In this document: one piece after another, positions 18,695 to 27,465 of the stretch
Numbering within the stretch: position 1 is the first letter of the stretch
Layout: each line of letters starts with the position of its first letter
NCBI RefSeq assembly: GCF_000768555.3
Contig: NZ_KN293980.1
Location: 452,138 to 516,137 of the forward strand
Length of the DNA stretch: 64,000 nucleotides
Source: Roseovarius mucosus DSM 17069
Lineage (GTDB): Bacteria > Pseudomonadota > Alphaproteobacteria > Rhodobacterales > Rhodobacteraceae
Direction of reading: 5' to 3'
The notes under the pieces: generated by a model
The model's input: the letters and a program-made list of their open reading frames with translations, nothing else
Told to the model about the DNA's origin: nothing
The model's database searches: none
Program-made: the position numbers and the translations under genes

Positions 18695-21130
18695 TCAGGC
18701 GCGGACAATCGCATGATCGGGATCATAGGGGCCCGGTGCGATGACCTCGGCCGGGGTCAATCTGCCGATTATGTCGATAGAGACCTCTGTGCCGGGGGTC
18801 GCAAGCGCGGGGTCGACAAAGGCATATGCCAAGTTCATGCCGAGCCGGTGACCCCAATCACCGGATGTCACTGTTCCCTTCACTGCGCCGTCCACCATCA
18901 CCGATGCCCCGCCATGGGCCGGGGCGTCGCGGCTCTGAATGGCCAGCGTGACAAGCCTGCGCTGCGGGCCGGACGCCTGCCGCGTCAACAGGGCGTCGCG
19001 ACCGATGAATTCGGCCTTCTCCATCCTGACGAACCGTTCCAATCCCGTCTCGAACGGATCGAATTCGGTCACGATATCCGCTTTCCAGTGCAGATATCCC
19101 TTTTCCATGCGCATCGACTCGACGGCGCGGGCACCAAATACCTGCATGTCATGCGCCGCGCCCGCCGCGCGGAGCGCGAGCCAGGCCGCATAAAGCTGTG
19201 CGTTGGGGACATGGATTTCATAGGCCAGTTCCCCCGAATAGCTGACTGACATGACTACCGCCGGGGCGATGCCGACAAAGCATTCCCGCACACTGAGCCA
19301 AGGGAATGCGTCGCGGGACCAGTCGGCACGGCTGACCGCCTGTATCACGGCGCGCGATTTTGGCCCGGCCACGACAACGATCGTGTGGTCATTGGTGATC
19401 GAGCGGATTTGCACATCTTCCCCGGGTCTCAGATGCGCGCGCAACCAGTCCATGTCGTGATATTCTGCCGCTGCGGCAGATCCATACCATACCCGGTCAG
19501 GGCCACGGTCCGACGCGGGCAGATTTGCGATCGTGGCCTCGGCCTTGAGCGCGCCAAAGTGATTGAGAAGATAGCAGAGCCCGACCTTTCCGGGCTTGCG
19601 TGGTATGCGGCTGCAACTCATCCGGTCAAGAAAGTCGTGCACACCGGCACCGGTCAGTTCGATGCAGTTAAAGCCGTTCACCTCGCAAATGCCGACACCG
19701 GTCTGAACCGCCGCCACCTCGCGGGCCACAACGTCAAAGGTTTCGTTGAACCGAAAACTGTGGGTCTCGTGGAATTCGGGGCCGGGTTTCATATAGTCCA
19801 CGCGCTCCCACCCGTTGACGACCTTGAACGCCGCACCGGCCGCCGCCAGGATCGGCGTCAGCGGCGTGGTCTTCATCGGTCGCCCGGCGGGGCGGTGTTC
19901 ATGCGGGAAATGAAAGCGAAATTCGTTCTGATAATCCTCGATAGCCTTTAGTGCGGTCAATTCCACATTGGCATGGCTGGTGAACCGGCGCGGGTCCGTG
20001 ACCCAGGTGTCATATTGGGCCTCGCCATGAACGATCTGCTGCGCAAGCAGCCAGCCATGACCGCCCCCTTCGCCAAGTCCCGCCCGCAGGCCGATGATGC
20101 AGAATGCATTGCGCTTGCCGGGAATGCGCCCCACCAGAGGCGCGCCGTCGATGGTATAGGTGATCGGGCCGTTGACAACGGTATGAATGCCGACGTCCAT
20201 CAGCGCCGGCATACGGGCAAACGCCCCCTCCAGCACATCCGTGACCCGGTCAAGATCGTCAGGGCAGAGCGCGTTGACGAAATTCGGGTCGATCCCGTCC
20301 ATGCCCCAGGTCTTGCACCCTTGCTCATAGAATCCGAGCAAAAGCCCGTTCTTTTCCTGACGGCAGTAGTAATCGCTGATCGGGCAACGCAAGAGTGGCA
20401 TGCGGTGGCCCGCATCACGGATCGCGGGAATTTCTTCGGTCAGGAAATACTGATGTTCCATCGACATGACAGGGTGATGCACCCCCATCATCGCGCCCAC
20501 CTCGTTGACACGATAGCCGCATGCATTGACGACGATCTCGCAGGCGATGTCGCCCTTGTCTGTATGCACGGTCCAGCTGTGATCCCGATTCTGGGTGAGG
20601 CCAGTCACGGGAGTATGACGATAGACTTCGGCCCCTGCTGCGCGCGCACGCCGCGCGAGCGCCTGACAGAGCTGCGCCGGGTCGATATCGCCATCCAGAG
20701 GGTCCCATAGGCCGCCCAACAGGTTTTCGGTGGAAATCAGAGGGTGCCGGCGCGCGCATTCGGCGGCGTCGATCACCTCGAAATGCACCCCCATGCCCCG
20801 AGCCATTGAGGCAAAATGGCGATAGCCATCCATCTGCGCCTCGGTGTTGGCTAGCCGGATACCGCCGTCGCCATGGTGGTAATTGATCGGATAGTCCGGA
20901 TCTTCGGACAGTTCCTTGTAGAGCGCAATGGAATGCGATTTGAGACCAACCATTGTCTGGGTCATGCCAAAATTCGTCACCTGCGCAGCAGAATGCCAGG
21001 TGGTGCCCGAGGTCAGTTCGTTGCGCTCGACCAGAACCACATCGGTCCATCCCTCGCGGGTCAGGTGATAAAGGGTCGAACATCCAGCGATCCCGCCGCC
21101 AATGACCACAACGCGCGTCTGCGATTTCAT
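18695..21130 (-). CDS. FAD-dependent oxidoreductase with GcvT-like domain (dimethylglycine/sarcosine dehydrogenase family)
   Basis: 811 residues from ATG 21130, preceded by GGAGG. N-terminal DAO-type FAD domain: VVVIGGGIAGCSTLYHL, ELTSGTTWHSAAQV with the conserved HSAA attachment-like motif; centre with GLWDPLDGDIDPAQLCQALARRA; C-terminal GcvT/aminomethyltransferase half from about residue 420 (VGICEVNGFNCIELTGAGVHDFL, GELAYEIHVP, GAAHDMQVFGARAVESMRMEKGYLHW). This architecture belongs to dimethylglycine and sarcosine dehydrogenases, which demethylate with transfer of the methyl carbon to tetrahydrofolate and pass electrons to ETF. Divergent from an MttB-family methyltransferase, supporting methylated amine or betaine degradation; the exact substrate is unknown. 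Confidence 0.88.
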   Translation of the reverse strand: MKSQTRVVVIGGGIAGCSTLYHLTREGWTDVVLVERNELTSGTTWHSAAQVTNFGMTQTMVGLKSHSIALYKELSEDPDYPINYHHGDGGIRLANTEAQMDGYRHFASMARGMGVHFEVIDAAECARRHPLISTENLLGGLWDPLDGDIDPAQLCQALARRARAAGAEVYRHTPVTGLTQNRDHSWTVHTDKGDIACEIVVNACGYRVNEVGAMMGVHHPVMSMEHQYFLTEEIPAIRDAGHRMPLLRCPISDYYCRQEKNGLLLGFYEQGCKTWGMDGIDPNFVNALCPDDLDRVTDVLEGAFARMPALMDVGIHTVVNGPITYTIDGAPLVGRIPGKRNAFCIIGLRAGLGEGGGHGWLLAQQIVHGEAQYDTWVTDPRRFTSHANVELTALKAIEDYQNEFRFHFPHEHRPAGRPMKTTPLTPILAAAGAAFKVVNGWERVDYMKPGPEFHETHSFRFNETFDVVAREVAAVQTGVGICEVNGFNCIELTGAGVHDFLDRMSCSRIPRKPGKVGLCYLLNHFGALKAEATIANLPASDRGPDRVWYGSAAAAEYHDMDWLRAHLRPGEDVQIRSITNDHTIVVVAGPKSRAVIQAVSRADWSRDAFPWLSVRECFVGIAPAVVMSVSYSGELAYEIHVPNAQLYAAWLALRAAGAAHDMQVFGARAVESMRMEKGYLHWKADIVTEFDPFETGLERFVRMEKAEFIGRDALLTRQASGPQRRLVTLAIQSRDAPAHGGASVMVDGAVKGTVTSGDWGHRLGMNLAYAFVDPALATPGTEVSIDIIGRLTPAEVIAPGPYDPDHAIVRA

Positions 21131-21197
21131 ATCATTCCTCCCAGAATTCCCGGGCACCGTCTCACTTTGGCGGAAGGTGTCAACACGAGCGGCCTAT

Positions 21198-21214
21198 ATT
21201 CGAAATCATCGAAT
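21198..21214. promoter_or_regulatory. Candidate LysR-type operator
   Basis: Perfect inverted repeat ATTCGA-AATCA-TCGAAT in the 181-base divergent promoter region. Its core, TCGA-N5-TCGA, is an exact T-N11-A LysR box. The LysR gene at 22822-23808 lies directly after the MttB-family gene, making it the natural ligand. The site is 68 bases upstream of one start and about 98 upstream of the other, suitable for controlling both. Confidence 0.6.
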
Positions 21215-21311
21215 TGATTTTATGATTTTATCGCGCAGCCTTTGTTGATCTTGCAGGCTGCGCCGCCCCACAGGCTAAGTGGTCATGCCATTGCATGTGG
21301 AGCGTTTTGAC

Positions 21312-22838
21312 ATGACCGAGCCCTCCCCCGGAACCAGACGATCCGGCCGAAAGGACCGCATTTCGAGGCGCGCGGCCAAAACAGGCGCAAATCCGGCTGC
21401 GCCCGGTCAACATGGCGGCAGCTATAAACCGCTGAGCGAGAGGGATCTGGTCGCGATCTTCGAGACAGCGCTCCGCTTGTTGGCAGAGCTTGGTTTGGGA
21501 GAGGTGCCAGACAGGCTCAGTCGGGATCTAAAGGCGGCAGGGGCCTTGGATAATGGGGCTGGGCGTCTTTTGTTCCCGCCCGAATTGACGCGGGCCGCGA
21601 TCAAATCGGCGGCCAAGACCTTTGTGCTGCATGGGCGCGACGATGATCGCTCGATAGAGGTTGGTGGCGACCGGGTCTATTTCGGAACCGGTGGGGCTGC
21701 GGTGCAAACACTGGATTTGGATACGGGGCAATACCGCCCTTCCACCTTGCAGGATCTGCACGATTTCACCCGGCTTCAGGACACTTTGACCAATGTCAGC
21801 TGGTTCACACGCTGCTGCATCGCTACAGATGTGCCCGACAATTTCGACCTTGATGTCAACACCTCGTATGCCTTGCTACAACACACGACCAAGCCTGTCG
21901 CAACGGCTTTTACCCTGGCCGAGCATGTGGCCCCCATCGTCAAGATGTATGACATCGTTGCCGGGGGTCCGGGAAAGTTCGCGGAAAAACCCTTCGTCAA
22001 GGCGCATATCAGCCCGGTGATTTCACCCATGCGTTTTGGTGAGGACGCGGTGGATGTGGTCTATGAATGCATTGCCCATAACATCCCGATGTCCTGTATC
22101 ACGGCGGCCCAATCCGGGGCCACGGCCCCTGCGACCTTGGCCGGGTTTCTCGCGCAATCGCTGGCCGAGACATTGGCAAGCCTTGTCATGGTCAATGTCA
22201 TAAGCCCCGGCTTTCCAATGGTCTTTTCTAATTGGCCATTGGTCATTGATTTGCGAACGGGCGCTTTTACGGGCGGTGGAGGCGAAATTGCGGTGCTGAA
22301 CGCGGCCTCCGCGCAGCTCAGCAATTGGCTCGGGCTGCCCTCCGGGGTCGCTGCATCCATGACTGACGCAAAGGCAATTGATGCCCAATACGGGGTGGAA
22401 AAGGGGCTGACTTCGATGGCTGCGGCCCTGGCAGGGGGCAATCTGATCTACGAGTCTTCGGGCATGACGGCATCATTGCTGGGCGCCAGCTTTGAGGCCT
22501 TCGTTCTGGACGACGAAATGCATTCTGCAACCTACCGCGCCCTCCGTGGGATCGAAGTGACCGAAGAGAACCTGGGGTTTGACGCCATATGCGAGGCGGT
22601 TCTTGGCGACGGTCACTTTCTTGGAGGGCAGCACACCTTCGCGGCGATGGAGCGGGATTACTTCTACCCCGTGCTCGCGGACCGGGACCAGCCCATCACT
22701 TGGTCGGAAAACGGAGCACAGGACGCTTGGAGCCGGGCCAGGACCAAGGCCCGCAAGATTCTCGCCCATCATCACCCGGCCTATCTGACACCTGAACAGG
22801 ATGCCGAAATCCGCGCGCAATTCAGAATTCTTCTATAG
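21312..22838 (+). CDS. Trimethylamine methyltransferase (MttB) family protein, non-pyrrolysine
   Basis: 508 residues from ATG 21312, with GGAG upstream. Family features: YKPLSERDLVAIFETALRLLAELG, VYFGTGGAAVQTLDLDTGQYRPSTLQDL, DTLTNVSWFTRCCIATDVPD, ASAQLSNWLGLPSGVAASMTDAKAIDAQ. There is no in-frame amber codon in the body, so it belongs to the non-pyrrolysine branch whose characterised members (such as the glycine betaine methyltransferase MtgB) move a methyl group from a quaternary amine to a corrinoid protein. No corrinoid protein or corrinoid reductive activator is in the window. Its stop lies inside the convergent LysR gene (17-base overlap). Confidence 0.9.
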   Translation: MTEPSPGTRRSGRKDRISRRAAKTGANPAAPGQHGGSYKPLSERDLVAIFETALRLLAELGLGEVPDRLSRDLKAAGALDNGAGRLLFPPELTRAAIKSAAKTFVLHGRDDDRSIEVGGDRVYFGTGGAAVQTLDLDTGQYRPSTLQDLHDFTRLQDTLTNVSWFTRCCIATDVPDNFDLDVNTSYALLQHTTKPVATAFTLAEHVAPIVKMYDIVAGGPGKFAEKPFVKAHISPVISPMRFGEDAVDVVYECIAHNIPMSCITAAQSGATAPATLAGFLAQSLAETLASLVMVNVISPGFPMVFSNWPLVIDLRTGAFTGGGGEIAVLNAASAQLSNWLGLPSGVAASMTDAKAIDAQYGVEKGLTSMAAALAGGNLIYESSGMTASLLGASFEAFVLDDEMHSATYRALRGIEVTEENLGFDAICEAVLGDGHFLGGQHTFAAMERDYFYPVLADRDQPITWSENGAQDAWSRARTKARKILAHHHPAYLTPEQDAEIRAQFRILL

Positions 22839-23808
22839 CTTTGGCGGCGGGAAAGAGGTGAAAACCCGCCTTGAGCCACGGCATCTTGTCGGTGGTTGGA
22901 TCAATCACCTTTGACTGAATCTGCAGTCGCAAGGTCGTTACGACAAGATCGACCACCCCGCTGCCATATCCGGGCGATGTATAAACTGAGATATAGCGTG
23001 AAAAACCGCGACCGGGAAATGGCAGCAGTTTCAGACGCGACTGAAAGCGCAGGGCGCGGTAATAGTTGGTCGGGGTCGTGATGGCCCATCCCTGACCCTC
23101 GGCCACAAGGCCAAGCACCGATTGGTTGCTCTCGAACTCGAACCGATTGGGTGGACTCAGCTTCATGCGGCGCAGGTGCGTTTCGATCCGCGATCCGATC
23201 AGTTGACGTTGGCTATAGCGGATCAGGGGCAGGGTAGTGCGCCCCTCTACGTAATCCTCTGCCACAAGATCGCTATCGGCAGGAACCGCAAGAACGAAGG
23301 GGTCCCGCAGCAGCGGATATTCATTGACGTCCTCAACTTCGACGCTTGGTTGCGCCGCGACGCCAATATCCAACTCCCGACGGCGTATCAGATCGATCAC
23401 CTCGTGGCTGGGCCGGGTATAGTGGGAAAACTGACATTTGGGCAGGCTTGCTGCCAACTGCCGTGTCAGGAGCGGGGCAACTTCGCTATCAAAATCCTCG
23501 ATCAATCCGAGGCGCAGGTTGCGCGTTTCGGCGATCTGATCCGAGAACACGGCGATTGTTCCGCTGTCCAACATGGCAATCGCCGCCTCGACATAGGGCA
23601 AAAGCAGTGTCCCTTGAACGGTCAAAGCCATTGGACGCTTCGCATGATCCAGCAGGTGGCACCCCAGAGCGTCCTCGAGGCAGCGCAGATGATGCGAGAC
23701 AGTGCTGACGGAAAGCCCACTGTGCTGAGCCGCGAGCTTCACTGAGCCATGTCGCGCCGTCAGCTGAAAAACCTCCAGCCATTTCAAACTCATCTGAGAA
23801 AGTTTCAC
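22822..23808 (-). CDS. LysR family transcriptional regulator
   Basis: 328 residues. N-terminal helix-turn-helix (LKWLEVFQLTARHGSVKLAAQHSGLSVSTVSHHLRCLEDALG, residues about 9-50), then the periplasmic-binding-like effector domain. Effector domain starts LGLIEDFDSEVAPLL. Convergent with, and overlapping by 17 bases, the MttB-family gene. It likely controls that gene and the divergent flavoprotein through the palindrome at 21198-21214. Effector probably a methylated amine or downstream metabolite; unproven. Confidence 0.9.
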   Translation of the reverse strand: MKLSQMSLKWLEVFQLTARHGSVKLAAQHSGLSVSTVSHHLRCLEDALGCHLLDHAKRPMALTVQGTLLLPYVEAAIAMLDSGTIAVFSDQIAETRNLRLGLIEDFDSEVAPLLTRQLAASLPKCQFSHYTRPSHEVIDLIRRRELDIGVAAQPSVEVEDVNEYPLLRDPFVLAVPADSDLVAEDYVEGRTTLPLIRYSQRQLIGSRIETHLRRMKLSPPNRFEFESNQSVLGLVAEGQGWAITTPTNYYRALRFQSRLKLLPFPGRGFSRYISVYTSPGYGSGVVDLVVTTLRLQIQSKVIDPTTDKMPWLKAGFHLFPAAKAIEEF

Positions 23809-24114
23809 GGAAATTCTCCCGCTTCGGACCCGCAGGATGAAATGTCATCCGGCATGATCGGAATGTAAATGCGATTAAGTCGAATATAGGGATGGGGACA
23901 CCATCGCTGAGTGGTTTCATGTGTCGCTCATGTTCCTGCACCGCCTTTCGCGTATCCGCTCTTGGTGACCTAAGGGTGTCTTTGCGAAAAATGACTGCGG
24001 CATCCACTGGATAGGCACCATTGAGCCGCTGTTCTTGATACGACGGATCGAATGCGCAATACGTTGAGCAAGCCCAAGACCGGTCCGGGCATGTTGACAA
24101 GACAGCCCCAGAGA
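23809..24114. other. Intergenic region, no gene seen
   Basis: About 300 bases between the start of the LysR gene and the start of the glycosyltransferase gene, divergent. I see no conserved hairpin, RNA gene or convincing coding frame. It must hold the promoters for both genes; no clear -35/-10 pair stood out. Confidence 0.5.
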
Positions 24115-25296
24115 ATGAGCGGGAGTAGCAGCATCAAAGTCCTGTTTCTTGTTTCAAGCGCCTATGGGCACATGGATTTCGGCGGTCTCGGGTTCTTGCG
24201 TCTCAGCCAGAAGCTTGAGGCCGAAGGGCACAGTTGCGTATGGATCAGCTGCGGGGATCAGGTCACTCGGCTGCGAGCGCATGGCTGCGAGGTTGAGGAA
24301 GAGAGGCTTCTGAACCAGCTAAGTCTGATGCAGATGCGGCAGATCGAAGACTTGGAGAAAAACCATGCGCTGCGCGAAGACATAATTGCAGCGCTGGGCC
24401 GTGTTCGGCAGCGCATGGCGCAGCATCGACCTGATGTTGTCTTTATCGACCGCCTGCTCGTCGGCGCCGGACTTGCCGCCGCCCAGCTTGACCTGCCTTA
24501 TGCGGCGATGGGGACGCCTGGTGGGTACTGGCGTTTTTTCCTGTCTCCCGCCCAAGGGCGCGTCAACATTCATCCTAGTCCCGAGCCGATCCAAGAGTAT
24601 CGCGATCTTGGCGAACGGCTAAAGGAAGAGCTTGGCTGGCAAAAGGGTGGGCTGGACAGTGGCTGGCTGCGGTCGCCGCATTTGAATGCGCAGTTCTTGC
24701 CGGCGCGGTTCTACGAGCACATCAACGATCCCGCGAGCATCAGTATCTACAACCATACCACGCCCGCGCCAGCGCTTGAGGTCCGCCGAATTGGCGTATC
24801 CTTTGGAAACCAAGGCCGCAAAGAAAGCCTGATGCGCCAGACAGAGGCGCTGATCTCGGACATACCCCAAGGTCAGGGTGTGAGCCTCTTTCTTGGCAAC
24901 GATCGCGACCTCTACGCGCACTTTCAGTCGCTCAGTCAGGGCAAGGATGTCGATTTGCATCGGTGGACTGACTTCAACGCAGTCATGCCGGGGCTGTCGT
25001 CGTTTCTGTTCCTGGGTGGCGTTGGCACGATCTGGCACTGTCTGCAGAATACTGTGCCGATGATCGTTGCCCCCGGATTTATCGGGGATCAGCTGGAAAA
25101 CGCCCGACGTCTCGCGGCCCTCGGGCTTGGCGTGCATATGGCCGAAGACCGGCCCGTTGAAGAGATCACGGCCATTGTTCAAAGCGTGGCAACAGACGCA
25201 GAGATGCGAGAACGGCTGGCGCAGGCGCGCGATCCATCGTCCTTCTCCCACACTATGGACAGCGTTTTCGAGCAGATTTGTGACTTGGCCGGGTGA
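24115..25296 (+). CDS. Glycosyltransferase, UGT/MGT-like (GT-B fold)
   Basis: 393 residues from ATG 24115; alternatives are Met at 24091 and 24052 in the same frame. N-terminal domain IKVLFLVSSAYGHMDFGGLGFL with the first Rossmann half, and a C-terminal donor-binding region FLFLGGVGTIWHCLQNTVPMIVAPGF followed by GDQLENARRLAALGLG, the hallmark of UDP-glycosyltransferases (GG-GT plus Q-N-A). The acceptor is unknown. Followed on the same strand after 144 bases by a sulfotransferase, suggesting a sulfated glycoconjugate or glycolipid; related pairs occur sporadically, so horizontal gain is plausible. Confidence 0.82.
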   Translation: MSGSSSIKVLFLVSSAYGHMDFGGLGFLRLSQKLEAEGHSCVWISCGDQVTRLRAHGCEVEEERLLNQLSLMQMRQIEDLEKNHALREDIIAALGRVRQRMAQHRPDVVFIDRLLVGAGLAAAQLDLPYAAMGTPGGYWRFFLSPAQGRVNIHPSPEPIQEYRDLGERLKEELGWQKGGLDSGWLRSPHLNAQFLPARFYEHINDPASISIYNHTTPAPALEVRRIGVSFGNQGRKESLMRQTEALISDIPQGQGVSLFLGNDRDLYAHFQSLSQGKDVDLHRWTDFNAVMPGLSSFLFLGGVGTIWHCLQNTVPMIVAPGFIGDQLENARRLAALGLGVHMAEDRPVEEITAIVQSVATDAEMRERLAQARDPSSFSHTMDSVFEQICDLAG

Positions 25297-25440
25297 TAGG
25301 ATGCGGGACCACTCGTTTCAGGGCCATTGTTTTGCGATTATCGTGCAACGTACGCATATCGACCCGCTTGACGAAATGTTCTACACACCAAACCGGATCA
25401 TTGCTGGCGATGGCTCTCCGGCACAGCAGGGCGGTATTTG

Positions 25441-26211
25441 ATGGCAGAAATCTATCCGGCAAAGGTTGTTTGCATTCTTGGGATGCATCGAAGCGGCACC
25501 AGCTGTTTGGCAGGAAGCCTAGAGGAACGCGGTCTGTTTCTTGGTGATGTGATCAATTTTGCAACATTCAACCGACGGGGCAACAAGGAAAGCCCCGAGA
25601 TCATGCGGATCAATAATGACCTTATGGCGCTGAATGGTGGATCCTGGGACAATCCGCCCGAAGACATGCGGTGGAATGATGAACTGAGAACGCGTCGGGA
25701 CATGCATATTGCATCGCTGGACGGCCGTCCGATCTGGGGGTTCAAAGATCCGCGCACCGTGTTCACGTTGCCATTCTGGCAAGAGGCGCTGCCGGACATG
25801 CACTATGTGGCGACCTTTCGGCACCCTTTTGCCGTGGCGCGCTCACTGCAGCGGCGCGGCCCGAACCTGCAACCTGCTATCCCTCCGTTGGAGCTTTGGA
25901 TGAAGTACAACCGTAAATTATTGCAGCACATAACGGCCCACGACATCCCTCTGGTCAACTTTGATTGGCCTGCCGATGTTTATGGCAAGGCGGTGGATTA
26001 TCTCGCGGGTCACCTCGGTGTTGCGTCCGACGCCCCGGCAGAAGACCCTTTTTACGAACAGAGCCTGCGCATGAGCGATGGGGATGTGGGCACGCCGCAG
26101 TCGCTCAGCCCCGAAGTTCGCGGTGTATACGACGCGTTGTTGGAACGGGCGATGCCTCTCTCCGAGATCGTAGGAACTGCTGCGATGCGTTCGACCGAAC
26201 GGCCAAGATGA
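25441..26211 (+). CDS. Sulfotransferase family protein
   Basis: 256 residues from ATG 25441 (a TTG immediately before is possible). The PAPS 5'-phosphosulfate loop GMHRSGTSCLAGSLEERG is near the N-terminus, and the 3'-phosphate motif RHPFAVARSLQRRG lies near residue 126. FKDPRTVFTLPFW is also conserved in sulfotransferase_3-type families. It transfers sulfate from PAPS to an unknown acceptor, possibly the product of the glycosyltransferase encoded upstream. The intervening 144 bases contain no terminator I can identify. Confidence 0.85.
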   Translation: MAEIYPAKVVCILGMHRSGTSCLAGSLEERGLFLGDVINFATFNRRGNKESPEIMRINNDLMALNGGSWDNPPEDMRWNDELRTRRDMHIASLDGRPIWGFKDPRTVFTLPFWQEALPDMHYVATFRHPFAVARSLQRRGPNLQPAIPPLELWMKYNRKLLQHITAHDIPLVNFDWPADVYGKAVDYLAGHLGVASDAPAEDPFYEQSLRMSDGDVGTPQSLSPEVRGVYDALLERAMPLSEIVGTAAMRSTERPR

Positions 26212-26345
26212 CGCGGTCAGAAGATCGCTGACCTGTAATCCAGCCTTGGCATCCATGCCTGTCGGTGCTGTCCCGTCCCCGTCGTATATCCGGATCACGA
26301 GGTTTGGTGATGCGGAGGCCGCCACGATGCTTCGTGACACCGGCC

Positions 26346-27293
26346 TTAGATCGGTGGCGCTGCGCGTTCGGTCATCAATTGGCGGGCTGTGACCCTCTCT
26401 CGGTGGATCATGTAGAGACCCGCGCCGATGATGATGGCGATGCCTGTCAAGGTCAGCGCGTTGGGGAAATCGCGGAATACCAGATAGCCCAGCAATGTCG
26501 CCACCGGCAGTTCCAGATATTGCAGCGGGGCCAGCGTGGCCGAGGGTGCCAGCGACAGCGCATAGGTCATCATCATGTGGCTGAGCGTGGCGAAGAACCC
26601 GACCCCGAGCAACCAGAGCCATGCGATACCCTGAGGTTTGACCGGATCGAGCATGTCGATCCCCGTGCCCTCGGCCAGGATCATCACCGGCAGACAGAGA
26701 AGGCTGGCGATCAGGCCGGTGTGAAATTGCAAGGCCACAGGATGCATCCGCCGCGACAGCCCGCGTGTCACGAGGATATAGAAGGCAAAGCCAACCGCCG
26801 TCCCAAGCGGAAAGAGTGCCACTACGCCAAAGGCCGCGAAACTGGGCTGGATCACGAACAGGACGCCGACAAAGCCCACCATGGCCGCGCCCACGCGGCG
26901 CGGGCCGACATCCTCACCCAAATAGAACTTGCCCACCAAGAGCACGATGAACGGTGCCACGAAGACAATCGCCAACGCATCGGCCAGCGGCATGACCCGG
27001 ATCGCGGCGATGAAACAAAAGGTCGAGACAAAGAGCAGGACCGCGCGAGACAGTAGCGCCAGCCACTGCGCGCGTGGCACCCGCAAGGACAACCCCATGA
27101 ACCAGACAAACGGGGCCATGAGCGCGCATTGCACGAGGAACCGCGCGGCGGTGATCTGGCCCACCGGCACGCTGGTCGACGCCAGCTTGGCTGCTACATC
27201 GAGAAGGGGAGCAGTCACGCAAAACCCCAGCATCAGGGCAACACCGGCAAGAATGCGGTCGGTCGAAGGAGAGGCAGAGGCAACGCGTGTCAT
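26346..27293 (-). CDS. DMT superfamily transporter (EamA family)
   Basis: 315 residues from ATG 27293; longer starts have no site. Ten hydrophobic helices in two EamA repeats, with features such as AARFLVQCALMAPFVWF, PLADALAIVFVAPFIVLLVGKFYLGEDVG, and in the second half GVGFFATLSHMMMTYALSLAPSATLAPLQYLELPVATLLGYLVF. Likely exports a small metabolite such as an amino acid or nucleoside. It is divergent from the formamidase-family gene, with 172 bases between starts. Confidence 0.88.
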   Translation of the reverse strand: MTRVASASPSTDRILAGVALMLGFCVTAPLLDVAAKLASTSVPVGQITAARFLVQCALMAPFVWFMGLSLRVPRAQWLALLSRAVLLFVSTFCFIAAIRVMPLADALAIVFVAPFIVLLVGKFYLGEDVGPRRVGAAMVGFVGVLFVIQPSFAAFGVVALFPLGTAVGFAFYILVTRGLSRRMHPVALQFHTGLIASLLCLPVMILAEGTGIDMLDPVKPQGIAWLWLLGVGFFATLSHMMMTYALSLAPSATLAPLQYLELPVATLLGYLVFRDFPNALTLTGIAIIIGAGLYMIHRERVTARQLMTERAAPPI

Positions 27294-27465
27294 GCCCCCC
27301 GCATAGGATGTCCCCCCGGTGGCGTCTACCCTCTTTGCGACGCCTCGCGGCCCCCAAGGTCTACGCATCTCCCTCGCCAAAGCAGAACCCTAGACTTTGT
27401 TCCGGCAGATATTACCATGCACCCAGTCTCATCCCACGCAATCCTCATTCCAAAAGGAGATCGCC

